Shown here: in pieces, positions 24,235 through 36,173 of the stretch
Numbering within the stretch: the first letter of the stretch is position 1
Layout: every line of letters begins with the position of its first letter
Assembly (NCBI GenBank): GCA_015501595.1
Contig: JADNRX010000067.1
Coordinates: 124,001-188,000 of the forward strand
Length of the DNA stretch: 64,000 bases
Direction of reading: 5' to 3'
Origin: Hymenopellis radicata
Taxonomy: Eukaryota; Basidiomycota; Agaricomycetes; Agaricales; Physalacriaceae
The notes under the pieces: model-generated
What the model saw: only the letters and a program-made list of their open reading frames with translations
Told to the model about the DNA's origin: nothing
Databases searched by the model: none
Translations under genes and position numbers: made by a program

Positions 24235-24774
24235 TCACGTACCCGCAATGCATCTGCCAACTTCATGAACGTCAAGCAATCCACCCGCCGTCGCAAGCTG
24301 GGCACGCCAGGGTGACAGGCAGAAGACCGCATGCTGGCTTCCACATCGTCCAGACTCCAGATATCGGGCGTGCAGAAATTCAACCGCTTCTTGCGGCTGG
24401 CCGATGCGAGCGACGAGACCGGAGCGTATGTTGTCCGCCTTTATGTCGACAAGACTTGCGGCCTCCCATAGCTTGGAAAGGCGAGACGGTGAATCCGCGG
24501 GAGGAGCAGTAACCTGGGCTAGGAGAGCGCGGATGCCCTTGAGAATATCGTCCTTGTCGTACCCCGTTGGTAGACCTTGAAGGCGAACGAGACGTGATGG
24601 CGCGTGCTGGGTCGTATTAGCGAGTGATGAGAGAGAACGGCGCGCGTTTGTATACGGACCAGGCAGAGAACATGGAGGTTGATGGTAAACTGGCCGTCTC
24701 GGCCGAATCCGTCCTTGAATCGGTACCACGACCGTCAATAGCTCAAACGACTTGGCACTGTCAACGACCGGCAA
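24235..24774 (-). pseudogene. Unrecognised gene relic, copy 1 of 3
   Basis: A minus-strand frame of 179 codons whose sequence recurs in the relics at 53479-54255 and 55143-55924. Shared peptides are APSRLVRLQGLPTGYDKDDI, DIKADNIRSGLVARIG and, in the neighbouring frame (24108-24383), FMKLADALRVREHIYG. I do not recognise the family. Frame changes between the two parts differ among copies, so all are decayed, but peptide sequence is better kept than the surrounding DNA, pointing to a once functional protein. The 610-bp element lies just downstream. Confidence 0.5.
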
Positions 24775-25080
24775 GACCCCTCCCCACTCGTAGACTCACA
24801 TCGTTTACAGAACATGTCATCCTCCCAGGTTACCCAATTGTCTGCAACGACTATGTTACGCGGAGATTTGTATCGCCCACGAGCGGATGTGGCTGGAAAC
24901 GAGGGTGTAATACATGCACCGTGAGCGGAAATGCTGTACAGTCAAAGATGGCGCAAGGAGGGCCGCTCCGTTACGATGATACCCACGCCAACGATACTAG
25001 TGGAACGGTCTGCGATTTACCGGCTTGCGAGACGACGGATTCACGTTCGTCTTCTCATCTGTCATCGTTAAAATAAAGCA

Positions 25081-26010
25081 CTGACCAGGATGCATATTTA
25101 GACACCTTTCTCTACGATGCCGAAGCAACTCGAAATGCATTCCTGGCCAGCTTTTTACTTCCGACATTCCAATGTTCGCACTCCATGGGAACGAACCATT
25201 ACAGCACCATTCTAAATGTGAATGCCATCGATGCTTCTGGCGCTTAACCTCTCTTTCGCCTCTACCCCATTGAAGACGTCAAGCGCACAGACCCCTCACG
25301 CCTTACGCCCAGCCCGTTCAACCTTCCGACGATGTACAACTTTTCCTACGTGTACAACACGCTCCTGGTCCTCACGCTTTAGCACCCTCGATGGCACACC
25401 CAACGAGTATCACGATAATCTCCTGCCATCAAGTCCCAGAATCATCGTCCAGGATGGCGATAGTTTTGCGCCTAGGCTATCAGAGTCATATGAACGCCAT
25501 CGACTTGTTCGATAGCGGCGATCTTGATGAATGTTGGACAAGTACAAGATTGAGGGTCCTCTATCGGAGTCTCACGCGTCTCCGTGAGTTCATCTTTACG
25601 TCGGGTATAACCACGCAAAAAAACTTATTTTTCAGAACATGGAGTGTCCAGCATCTTAGAGCTGCCATTTCGCTGGAACGACGTTATCCAGATGCCTCAG
25701 AAAGTGACGTAGGCACCTATGGGACCCTTCCTCGGCCGCTTGTCGAAGTGTCTCAGTCGCGCTATGTCTCCAAAGCTAGTTCCCGGGAGATCCCTCCGGC
25801 TCGCTGGTGCGCTCAGGTCACCGAGTCGTGGCGATGATTCCAGTAAAGACGCAGTGGTGGCGTACACTAGATGCGCTTTCGGCGTCTTGTTCGACGGCTT
25901 GTATTGTCTTGCATGGAACAGTCCATTTCCGACTGTCATGGAGAGTCACCTCTGGCGGACGTCCGCGCTGATGGTGACCATCTGCTCTGTAGCCGTTTAT
26001 ATACATCCCG
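25081..26010 (+). pseudogene. Unrecognised membrane-protein-like relic, copy A
   Basis: Plus-strand fragments in shifting frames read DTFLYDAEATRNAFLASF, VKRTDPSRLTPSPFNLP, MYNFSYVYNTLLVL and, after 25600, FDGLYCLAWNSPFPTVMES plus a hydrophobic stretch near 25975. The same order occurs at 56020-57000. Stops and frame changes interrupt it. The family is not recognised; the last segment suggests a C-terminal membrane anchor. Confidence 0.45.
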
Positions 26011-26444
26011 CTTCAACAATATTAGTCCACTGGCTGGGAGGCTTCTTTTCGTTCTTCCTTATGTGAATTACGACAAGAATGCGACCTCACTTTTTCATAC
26101 CTTTTGTCTATGTCTTTGCTCGGTTGTCTCTTGTTACTCTTTCGGTCACTGCGCTACGAACTCTTCCGTTTTCTGTTTACCTAACTGTGCAGTGGATATC
26201 GTCTATACCGCATGTCTTTCCATACTGCTGCTCTATGATATCCCGTCTTACTCGTGCATGTGTAACTTCTCGAAAAAGGGCGCTCTAGAGCTCACTATCG
26301 GTCTGAGAAACACGCCGAGTTCGTCTTGGAATCCAGTCCTTCTGTTGCAGATCCCGTATCGCTACATGTTCGTTCACCGCTTTCGCGATTCTGACGACGA
26401 CAGTCAGCGCGAGAACGCTAGTGATGACTCGTTCCACGGCAAAT

Positions 26445-26480
26445 ACGTGGGCACATATCGTAGCGGGTAAGCTCCCACGT
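26445..26480 (+). repeat. Stem-loop motif, ACGTGGG/CCCACGT form
   Basis: Seven-base perfect arms ACGTGGG (26445-26451) and CCCACGT (26474-26480) enclose a loop with ATCGTAGCGGGTAAG. The usual arm is TGGAC/GTCCA, so both arms changed together here. Confidence 0.7.
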
Positions 26481-28419
26481 GCGGCAGAAGGGGGGAAATT
26501 TTACTGTATATTTTGAACCCGCCGGGCTATCAACTGTCATTGACGACTTACTCTATTTCATCCACCCCACGTCGTAACTCCTCGTCTCGGCAACGACGAT
26601 GCTCAAGGAGCTTCCATCCTAAGAGGGAGACCGCATCAAAACAACCTCGAATGGTATACAACGCGACCAACCAGGGGAGCCATGGATGCGTGTTTGATGA
26701 GTGCTCAATTCTCGTTCTGCGAACCAGAGCATTTTCATAATCGCGTTGCTTGAGGATACTTCCCTCGGAAAACAAGAGTTTTGGCAGGGAGCAAGAAGTT
26801 CATACCTCAACGCTAGAGCGGCACTAGACAGAAAGAGCACTTCAACGTGCCGAGGACAGATGCCTCAGCTGGTACTGTACACATATGCGCGTCATAGACA
26901 TGGTAACTGGTCATATTTTTCATGCCAGTACCATTCAATTTCGCCTGCAGCAACCTCTATTCGCAAAGAGCCTGGCAAGTCGTCTTGGATTTTACAATGC
27001 TAACCACGGGTGGTGTAACGCGGACGGGTAACGCAGCGAGTAGACGCCCGCATGAAACCACTTCATCGAACGTGCATGGTTATTTTTTGGTCAGGTTGTA
27101 CGTGCGACTCCAAAGTGACTGGTCATAAGTAGGTCGGTATCTCCTAGTCAGCTTCGACGTGGACGTGTATCTTAGTTGGTAAGCGTTTACATGGCGAGCA
27201 TCTTGGAAGTTTTTATCTCGCGCGCGCCAGCGGAGTGGCCCCGCGATTCAAATAAGTACGCAAAGGGCTTCTCCGATTCATGTCGCACGAAAGTGCCATT
27301 TCGATCGCCTTGAAGCGGTATACTATCTCTTAGCGGATACGTGTTCAGTCTGAGGTGGAAGTACTACTAGAGGAGCTTTTCTCGTTTTGGCTTGAGGATA
27401 ACAAGGACTCTGGACTGCTCACTGAGAACAAAAGTCCACTGCATCCCTCAGCCGAGTCACAAGTTGCGAAAATAATGAGCCGGTCCATGGCATCTTGAGA
27501 TGAAGTGGCGAAAGTTTGTCCAAGTTGTTCTCTTTTTGCGAGGCTAGATTCAGTCGCGATGGAAGTCAAGAAGTAAGAGTGCTGTACCGTGGTGCTTAAT
27601 CCTTAGGCCTGTGGCGCGCAACCAGGACGTGGACGCATGTCTCAATGGATGCCTCCGATGTAAGGAAAATATTTTTTTTGCTCTGCTGTTCAGCAAGTAG
27701 CCTGTAGTAGTTGTGTGATAAAAATCGCCCGTCATTCTTGCAGCCCACATCCAGTTAGCCGTTAGGCTAAACTAAGATGATTGAACGTCGTGTTTTAGGA
27801 AGCTCATGGGCTTATTCACCAGATATAGAGATGCATAAAAATCTTGGATAGTAGGATGGCAACAGAGGAGTAGACATGTTATCCGATTCAAAACCAGATA
27901 CGCCTGTCAGACAGCTGGGTCGATATAGCAAAGGACAGATGCCGGCTTGCACATCTGAACCAGGCTGGGAAGGGTATGTATCATGAAGGAGTACACGGAT
28001 AGTAGGGAAGACGACGTGCGGGAGGGAGATCCTCGATGGAAGGCATAGCGCGAGGGAGAGACTCTTCATCTTGGACGTGGACCTGCTCAGTGGTGATTCG
28101 GAACGACGAAACAAAGGCAATACACGTTCCTCATGGATACGAGAGATGAGGAAGGTGCGCGTGGATGATAGAGACTGGGACGGCGCAAACACAGGATTGA
28201 AACGGAGGAGCCGACGAACGGTAGGAAGATGTTGCTGATTCGAGGTTGCATGAGAGGCGCACGAAGAGGTGAAGAGGTGTATCCATGCCGATCGCCCCGT
28301 TAAACAGAGTGAAGACGAGGGAGCTAGCCGCCGGAAAAGACGGTGTCGTCCTGCCGCCAACACTTTCGGTTGCGAGGACTACAAAGCGAGTATTAGCCAT
28401 GTCTCTCCCCAATTCGCCG

Positions 28420-28449
28420 TGGACACGTGTCTCAGTGGATAGATGTCCA
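28420..28449 (+). repeat. Stem-loop motif, TGGACA/TGTCCA form
   Basis: Six-base perfect arms enclose CGTGTCTCAGTGGATAGA. The duplicate at 59307-59340 has TATGGAC/GTCCATA instead, again fully paired, although the two loci are otherwise homologous. Confidence 0.7.
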
Positions 28450-29007
28450 TGGTGAACTTGTTTGTGAGGTCTTTTTAGAACTATACTGGAACAAACTGAG
28501 TGTACGGGTATTCCCCAAACCGCCCACTCGTCAGAAAAGACGCGAACGCGTTTCGCGCGCCTACGATAACCCGCCAGAAGGGTCAAATTTTTGGTCCTGA
28601 TCAGCCAGCGAAAGGTTGCAGTACAGCAGAAACAGCCGCGCGGTGTCCATCACGGTTCTGCTGATGGCAGGAAGGAAGAAAGGACGCTGGTGGCTGTGTT
28701 GGTCTTTGGTTCTGACAATCAATAGAGGACGCGTATCCCACGAAAAAGTGTTCCATTACAGAGTGCCACATGCATTTTCATTTTACATTGAATGGCGGGC
28801 CAGTCTCACTTCAAGGTAGTGGCGAGCGACACCAACTTTCGCTGAGAAGCAGTACTCACGAACCAGTGCCTGAGAGCCCTTCTCTTCGCCCTCTGGTAGG
28901 TCGCATTCAGTAACAAAAATCAACACACAGTAGTTTATATCCGAGACGACCGGAGGAATGTCCTGCACGATCGTCTTTTTGCGCAACACCCCTCGCTCGG
29001 GAGAAGA

Positions 29008-29383
29008 AGGTTTACCGATCATTACGCTGGGTGGTTATATGCCATGCCGAATGTTACATGCCATGCCGAGCGTTATTTGCCAGCCGTGGACTGCCGAGCA
29101 GTGTTATATGCCATCTGAACATATTAGAGGCTCTTATTGACTGCTATGTACTCAGTATTCTTAGCTGTAGCTTCTGCCTGACTAGAAATCCTCAATTTCA
29201 ATTGTCTAACATTTTTTTGAGTGCAAACAACGTCGACGCTGAGAAACGTGTTCCGGGACCGAGATCCGTTATCTCCGTAACACTTGATCTTCTTCGTCCG
29301 CCACCATCTGCTCGATTCCTCTGCTGCTTCAAGCCTAAAAACGCGGTCTCGCTACCGCCAGGGACGCTCTCGATTGACAACTG
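29008..29383. repeat. Short imperfect tandem motif and junction sequence
   Basis: Similarity to copy B ends at about 29008. Bases 29030-29115 carry four imperfect occurrences of a TTATATGCCATGCCGA-like unit. The remainder to 29383 is presumably the 5' flank of the AT-hook gene; a T-run sits at 29212. Confidence 0.45.
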
Positions 29384-29779
29384 ATGCCTGCTGGCCGCCC
29401 ACGGGGCAGAAAAGATGGTCCTCGGCCCCCGGATGCACCACCAAGAGGACGTCCACGCAAATCCGGTGCGTTCTTCGTTCCAGCTACTTTCAACACACTA
29501 AATTTGATCTGATACAAGCCTCTGAGCCTGCCTTAACACCAGATATCGACATGGATCCCTCTGGTGAAGATGACGAGTTCGACTTTGCAGATTCGGAATG
29601 GGATGACATCAGGAAAAACCCTCCGGGGTATTCTGGGGATAATCCAACGCTAATTAGCACTATTCTCAGGAAACGGACTATTTTCTTTAAAATGCAAGAA
29701 AGAGTTGCGATTAGTAGAGCATTCCTAGCCCCACGAAGTAATCTTCATGCAATATCCCACATCCCAGAATAAAATCAAT

Positions 29780-31683
29780 CGTAGTCAAGAAAATGCATTT
29801 ACTTTTGAAAATGTCAGTAACATGTATGCGCAAGTGTATGCGCCAGTACGATCTAATCTTGTCTCGTTCGGGTAGACTTCTGAAGATATTCGATTCGTAA
29901 ACGCCGCCGTTGCCGTCGCCTATGCCTCGCGTCAATGGTCAACAGGACTGCTCTTGACGTGCCTAAGATTGCGCACACAACAAATGTCGACTGTCAAGAA
30001 AGGCGTCAGGAAGTGAATCGCATTTGCCCACTTCCGACGCCCAGACTCATTCCACGAAATCCTGCTTAGCGTGAGTATCGGCATAATTGTGTGAGGTAGA
30101 GAACACACCATACACCACAACAGACAAGTAACATTCATGCAACGGCCTACTCCTAGCCAATCCTTCTCCCGACTCCTCGGCAAGATCACAAGAAAACAGG
30201 CTTAGAGCGGGTTGGATAAGTTGTATCAGAGGTGCTTGCTAAGGTCCAGCGTCGCCGATACGGAGGCGCACCTGCTGTACTGCGTGGGCTCCGAATTGTT
30301 GGTCAGCGTCGTATCCGTGGTCTCTGCGCATCCGTAAGCCGCCTTGCATGACGCGGTACGTGCTGACAGAAAAGAGCAAGACTGAGAACCGAAAAGTCAG
30401 AGAAAGTGGATGAGGGACGTCCTGGCTGTGACTGCGGGCTACTGGCTAGAGAGGATGGTCAATGGTCCAAGACAGCTGAACGGCGAAGTTGCAAGTGACA
30501 GTGTCTAGAAGAGCCCGGATTTGGCTTTCGGATCGCGGTCTGGACAGCATGGCCCGTGCGTGGGATTTATTGTGCGCTCACGTGCATGTTCAGTTTTGTT
30601 TTTCCAACTCGCATTCAGTCTGTCTTCTTCCCTCTTCCATGTCTGTTCCACTGCGGCTCTCTCAACTGCTAAGCGCCAGCGTGCTCGCCGACAGTCGTCT
30701 GCTGCTGTAGGGTCGCATATGTCTCTTGTGTTTGCCTTGCATTAATAAGCTTATCATTTGACAGCGGTTCCAAGGTTCTGCCCCACCTTTGACGCGACAT
30801 ATTCCGTCCGTCTCCTCCCTTCTGTGCGTGTCAGGTTGACCTTTTATGCCCATACTCAATCATGCCACAGGTTCTTCGACCCCGGACCACCTGTCTTTCG
30901 ACTTTGAAGGAGCCTCAACGAAGCGAGGGACGCTGGTTGCTATAAGTATATGGATATGTTGAGGTATCGGTACGCTATGTTTGATGCGTTGAAGTCTAAC
31001 TCATACTTCTACCAGGTGAGTGCCGACGACTCTCAGTCAAACTGTGGTCCCGTCGTGCGGTCCGTCACTCGGCGTCAAGCCTGACCGCGAGCGGTGAGTC
31101 TCATTTCACACTCCCGTGTATCAATGACGCGACAGCCGGTATTCCAGGTCGCTTCTGTGTCTAACGCGCCGCGCCGTTTCCCCGGAGTACGCCTGATGTC
31201 CAATACCATCCCCGTCTTCTCGACTATTGAGTACGTCCTCATTTGCTCTGCGCCAATCCACTGACTTACTTTCCACAGGACCGAGCTCATCTCTGATTAT
31301 GGTGGCACATCCTTTACCTCTTGGTTTCTGTTAGATAGTAGCCCGTAGTACCTGTATGTAGTTTACATGTGTCCAATATTATTCTACGCCGCGTAGCCCT
31401 GCTTCACTATCAATACTGGATTGTCCGGAATTGCTATACGCCTCGAAAGAGTAGATATCATTGCTGAAAGGTTGTTCTTGTATACCATGTTTCAGAGAAA
31501 TCGTCGGGAACTTGATGCAAAACATGATACTTATCCATGGTAATGCCGCTCAAATAGCTAGGGGACCTAGTATTTAAAAAGTAAAATGTTGGCTAATCGT
31601 GATATTCCTCCTCATTGAAGCGGAATAGCCAAATTAGAACTATTCCCTAGCTAATCTCAAGATATAACCCGGGGACCTTTTTC
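29780..31683. other. Unassigned insert-like stretch inside the exonuclease gene
   Basis: About 1.9 kb with no similarity to the expected gene. Bases 30840-31350 look like spliced coding sequence: possible donors and acceptors at 31015 (GTGAGT), 31093 (GTGAGT) and 31279 (CCACAG), and a phrase VFQVASVSNAPRRFPG, but I cannot name the product. An imperfect inverted pair (AATAGCTAGGGGA near 31552 and TTCCCTAGCTAAT near 31650) lies near its right edge. No target duplication was found. Confidence 0.35.
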
Positions 31684-33601
31684 CTGATGCCGACGCGGAG
31701 CTCAACATAGCTATGGATAAAATAGAGAAGGATGCGAGAGCTAGTGAGTTGCATCAACCTTTTTGTCAGATACATCCCTTATATCTGTTCTAGAGGAAAA
31801 GAAACATTTTAATGACCTCCAGGCGCGTCAACGGCGATTTGACGCGATCAAGAATGCGTCGTCCATGTCTCATCGCCGTGAGTATTTCAGCTCGAAATCT
31901 GTACCTCACCTAATGTTGTTTCAGTTCCTTTCTTTAACCACCTACCTCCGGATGTGTTGGACGATGAAGATAGTGACGAGTAGGATATTGAAACAGACAC
32001 AGAAACCGAGATGCCATCTGCTGCCGGGAACGATAGTAACGACAAGGAGGATAAGGAGGTGCGACGTACTGTAGAGATTCGTTCAATTCGTCAGTCACGG
32101 GTCACAGGCAACCCGAAATTGACGAATTGTCACACTGGTCACAGGTCCCAGCGGGATCTGACGAATTCGGGAAGTGAAAATGACCAAAAAATCAGCGAAA
32201 TTGCTCTGAAAATCGATGAAATTGATGAAAAATTTTCCCGGTCACGGCACCTTCGGCGCCGCGACGAATTCAAAATTTCGTCACCCCGGTCACAGGTCAC
32301 CCGGGGTGACGAATTGAATGAATCTGTACAGTAGGTTGATTTTTTTCGAATGATGTTTGGGACTCTTATTCCCCGTCATAGCATGGTTCAAAAAACCTAA
32401 GTACATGTCGACTATCGTGTACAATTACTTTGGTCGCGTCATCAAGCCCATTATTCAAACCAAAACAGGGCGCTCTTACTCGAAGCATGCCCTCTTCACG
32501 GGAACCAAGCCTGAGTCCCCCTCGACGACGGGCCCTCGTCGATGTGGGTCCGTCCGCCTGATCCAATTCTCGCTCTCTTGAAGAATCCCCGCAATCTGAA
32601 CCCAGTTTTCCTACCACGTGTATTCCTGTGGCTTCCTCACCTCTTCGTTGAGAAGTTACACTACCCGAACTGTAATCGTATACTCGAGAAAAATGGCGCA
32701 CTTGCACCGCGCCGTGTCACCAACTATGACGGACCATTCTTCATAGTAACTTGGTCGTACTATTGCCGTCATGGGTGCCAAGCTTACTTCAGTGGATGGA
32801 AACACGAGCTTCTCGATGCCATTCCTGCTTATCTTCGCCATGCATTCCCGGCTGTACTATCACGATTCACACAAAGGCGGTCTCTCGCATGCTGTCGTCG
32901 ATATCTTATGAGTTGGAAACCAGAATAAAATGGGTCCAAGTGGTGTGCATTCACTTCTTTACGAAGCACATACGCGGAGGTACAACACCCTCCTCTTACA
33001 ATATCTGGAGATAATTTTGGAGCGGGAGCTTGATTTGCAAGCAAAGATGGATGCGGCAGCGGCGGGATCGGCAGGAATGCGACAACAGACACTCACGAAT
33101 CTAGTCTCACTTGGACAATTTCCCGAATTCGGAAGCTTTGGCGCTGTTGAGGGATATGGCGGCTACGTTCCGAGCGAGCGCTACCTCAGTGCTATGCTGA
33201 ATAAGGTGATCGAGCGGGATGAGCGGGATGCTGCTCAGCATACGTCATGTATCCCACCGCATCAGCTAGCCCAGGATGACAGTTATAAGGTCCGTTATTT
33301 CTCTAGTTCCGTCTTTAGCTATTTCTAACTATCACTCATATTAGGTGACGAAACACATGGCACAAGAAGATGGGCTGGGTCTTTGTACAGGGCTCTTTAC
33401 GTGCATGGCCGACTGGTTCATTAGGGCACAGGCCTTAACTATGACAAAAGCACATGAAGAACGCCTTGCCCCACTTCTTGGTATTGCGAACTCTGCAAGA
33501 CGTCTCGGCTATGATGAGCCTGAAATCATTTTCTCAGATGATCCTGTTAAGGTCTGTAGCTTATTCTCTGTTTTCAAGTGTACCATCTTAGTAAATGATA
33601 G
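31684..33601 (+). pseudogene. DUF6729-like portion of the exonuclease gene
   Basis: Exons 31684-31743, 31794-31877, 31925-32065, 32382-33289 and 33345-33551, all with GT-AG ends. Recognisable text: LPFFNHLPPDVLDDEDSDE, WFKKPKYMSTIVYNYF, PRVFLWLPHLFVEKL with a CxNC/CRHGC cysteine pattern (YPNC...YYCRHGC) suggesting a zinc-binding fold, YFSGWKHELLDAIPAYLR, KMGPSGVHSLLYEAHTRRYN, YVPSERYLSAMLNKVIERDE and TKAHEERLAPLLGIA. Assignment to DUF6729 is from remembered family sequences. Disablements: TAG 31981-31983, one-base loss in the C-run near 32523, 7-base insertion near 32866, TGA 32909-32911. A MITE sits in the intron donor at 32066-32068. Confidence 0.65.
32069..32331. mobile_element. 263-bp TA-flanked MITE in a 5' splice site
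   Basis: Terminal inverted repeats start CTGTAGAGATTCGTTCAATT on the left and CTGTACAGATTCATTCAATT when the right end is read inward. The TA dinucleotide is duplicated (32067-32068 and 32332-32333), as for Tc1/mariner-type elements. The original site reads GAC-GTAGGTTG, the donor of an intron that ends at CATAG (32381). The insertion splits GTA from GGT. No coding capacity beyond a chance frame. Confidence 0.85.
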
Positions 33602-34690
33602 GACAAGAGACTACTTGAGTCTGTCTTTCCAAGCATCGCAACAGGATTAACTCTGATCGCAGTTGCGCATAGTCTTCATCCCTTTACACTTGCACCTGGA
33701 TTGACTCCACTTTTCCTTTCTACGAGTGACCTCGTTGAAGCATCTCTTGCTCCATTCATTCGGGATCTTGATGACGACGACACTCAAACAGACTTCCTAT
33801 GTATCAGTCTCGATGCAGAATGGAATCCATCTCGCACTGTTGGCGTATCAATCATTCAAATGGCACCACATACTGATCCATCCTCCATCTTTATCATTCC
33901 CGTACATCACTTTCGAAGACTTCCTCCCTCTCTACTTTGTCTTCTCATGCATGAGCGTGTATTCAAGATCGGCTCAGGCGTGAAAGGGGATCTGACTAGG
34001 CTTCGTAAGCAATTTACGGAGCTTAAAGATCAGGTTTTCGAGATGATTGAGCTGAAGGATTACGCGATTCAACGTGGAATTCTCAAACAGCGAGAAAGCG
34101 GATCACTTGATGCGATGGTGCAAAAGCTTCTGGGAAAGTATCTCTCAAAGGACCCAAACCTTCGCTGCAACGAGAACTGGGAGCAGGCAACACTTGCACC
34201 GGACTTATTGATGTATGCCGCCTCCGATGTTTTCGCTTCGCGACTACTATTCGAGGCAATGTCACGTAAAACTCCACTTCCCCAAGTTACGCGAGATACT
34301 CCAGCTGGTACACAGGTAGCATTTCTAGTCCAGGAAGGAGGCGAAATTGCAGCAATCAGCAGAATTGCTGCTGATCAGCCTTCATCCCTTGGTGGAGTTC
34401 GGGTAGCTGTACCAACTCAAACACGGGTTGTCGTTGATGTTGAAACGATTCGTATACCCTCCGCCGCTGTCTTCCTCCATCAGGTTCCACGAAATCTAGC
34501 ACCAGGACAATGTCGAACAAGGATGAAAGCGGGGGCAAAGTCACTCGATGCGCTTCAGACCGAATCATCAAGTGATATCTTCCCCATTGTCGCACATATA
34601 TCGCAGCTCTCTCTGCACTGCGACGATAAAAACGCATCCTCACTCATTCCCATAAGCGAGGCAGACCCTTCTATGCAGTGTAGTCATTAA
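33602..34690 (+). pseudogene. 3'-5' exonuclease domain (DEDD, RNase D/WRN-like)
   Basis: The open frame is uninterrupted from 33602 to the hAET border. Exonuclease motifs: Exo I LDAEWN (about 33811), a KIGSGVKGDLTRL segment (Exo II region, about 33966) and Exo III YAASDVFASRLLFE (about 34216), with Y and D at the catalytic spacing. This is the proofreading-type nuclease fold removing nucleotides from 3' ends. The domain itself has intact motifs, but the frame runs into the hAT element at 34676 and stops at 34690 after three foreign codons. On the other side of the element the frame resumes at 41425. Confidence 0.75.
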
Positions 34691-35074
34691 GGGCTTATTT
34701 AAGCCCACTCCTCGCTCTTAAGCGCTTAATGTTTGATAAGCCTTAATTAAGCCTACTTATTTAAGCCCTCTTTACCACTAATTCTACGCTATTTCGAAGT
34801 CGTCGCCTGAGCCTTCCTTTGCACCATCATCGGGAGCTTCGTCCGAGTACTCTGCTTGCAGTAACTCCATCCGTCGCTCCTCATCCGTGAACACTTGCCG
34901 ACGGCGCGATCGTAGACTAGGTACGTCAACGGGACATTCAGAGTCTCCTCCAAACAACACTGAAAGAGTAGCGGGCAGCCACCCATCATTGTCGCAACAG
35001 AGGAGGATAACGATGCATCCAATCTCGTTCTCTGTCGTATCGATCATCTCTAGAAATATTTCACACATCCCCTC

Positions 35075-36173
35075 TAGAGACCTCAATGAGTCACCGAGTC
35101 ACTGAGTCATCTGGTGACTCGACTCGCGTGGGGCACATCGGCGTTCGCACTCGCGTGACTCGCGAGTCACGTACGCACGAGTCCGAGCGCGGGTCTGAGT
35201 ATCGGTCTGTGGGGCGCGAGTCATCACACAATGACTCGCAAATATTTAGCAATATATTTTAGCTAAATTTACAAATTTTTTCCAGAGCAAACGGTCCGCA
35301 ACGTCTCGAGAACGAGACATGCACGATTATCCTGCCCAATCCGGCGATCCGGGCCGAGTCCCGAAGTGACGCATCAGCATCTGATCGAGTCGTCTTGCTC
35401 TCAACTCAACCACCACCACGACCACCCAGAGTGCGACGATTGTCGCCTCTGCTGTCCTGACGATTGTCAGACAGCTGTAAGGTGTGGATCTGGCTTGGAT
35501 CTGGCCTTGGCTTTGTGCCGGGCCTGCTGCTGCTGGCTCTGCGCCAGTAGCAGATCTTGAGGACGACTTCCGTCGCTCGACTCCAAGTCGGCATCCATAT
35601 TATTGGAGACCGACTTCAAGTCGTCTCTATATAGATGTGGATACAACGCGTAAGCCCCAGCAAGTGGGCAGCATACGACGTGACGACGATGGACGACGAT
35701 GATATGACGACCGAGATGGACGGCGATGAGGAGGAGGCGGATGCGATACGATGAGGGGGAGGAGAAAAGCTGGATGATGTGAGAGGATGACACGTCAACA
35801 CCGCAACCACCACCACTACTACCACTCCCCATCACCACTTCCCTCACTCCTCTACCATCTTCCCCACTCTTCACCATCTTCCCCACTCTCCTACCATCAC
35901 CCCCACCCCATCCTCATGCCCAGCTGACTGTCCCCATGCCATTGCCCGGGGATGCTCGCTGCGCATGAATACTTGGGGGCGTATGGACTCGCGAGTACTC
36001 GTGAGTATCCTAGATGATTCGGACTCATGGTGAGTACTCGCGAGTGGACTCGCGATGACTCATGAGTCATCGCGAGTCGAGTCCGACGCGAGTCTGAACT
36101 GGACTTCTTTTTGCGTGAGTACTCGTGTCACGAGTCGCGAGTCTGACTCGCGTCGGACTCGTTGAGGTCTCTA
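35075..36173. mobile_element. 1.1-kb non-autonomous hAT element nested in the hAT transposase
   Basis: Inverted ends TAGAGACCTCAATGAGTC (35075) and TAGAGACCTCAACGAGTC (36173 read inward), flanked by the 8-bp duplication ATCCCCTC (35067-35074, 36174-36181). Subterminal zones hold dense GACTCGCGAGT-type repeats, probably transposase binding sites. The interior has CCACCAC simple repeats and no transposase. The same family forms the left edge of the window (1-442). Confidence 0.93.

Larger units (their letters stand above)
22800..29007. repeat. Segmental duplication, copy A (partner 54360-59840)
   Basis: Co-linear with 54360-59840 in the same orientation, with frequent small indels. Paired landmarks include GGAAGTACACTCGTTCG (22801/54366), GTGTTGTATGCGGGAAACCC (22978/54546), AGTCGCGCAGAAAG (23587/55169), ACCTTTCTCTACGATGCCG (25104/56097), GTACAACTTTTCCTACGTG (25334/56311) and GCTCGGGAGAAGAA (28996/59825). 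Similarity stops at about 29008 and 59836. Copy A carries a 610-bp mobile element (23606-24215) absent from B. The block holds decayed genes rather than intact ones. Confidence 0.85.

Noticed and set aside
27812..28586. Minus-strand genes of 150-180 codons with a copy at 58716-59367
   Set aside because: Frames differ between the two duplicated copies and no conserved motif is seen; they look like chance open frames across the stem-loop repeat.
31550..31680. A further small MITE near the exon at 31684
   Set aside because: GGGGACCT occurs on both sides (about 31560 and 31672), but the ends between them are not inverted repeats.
35484..35830. Coding frames in the nested hAT element
   Set aside because: They run across CCACCAC and GACGATG simple repeats and show no transposase motif.
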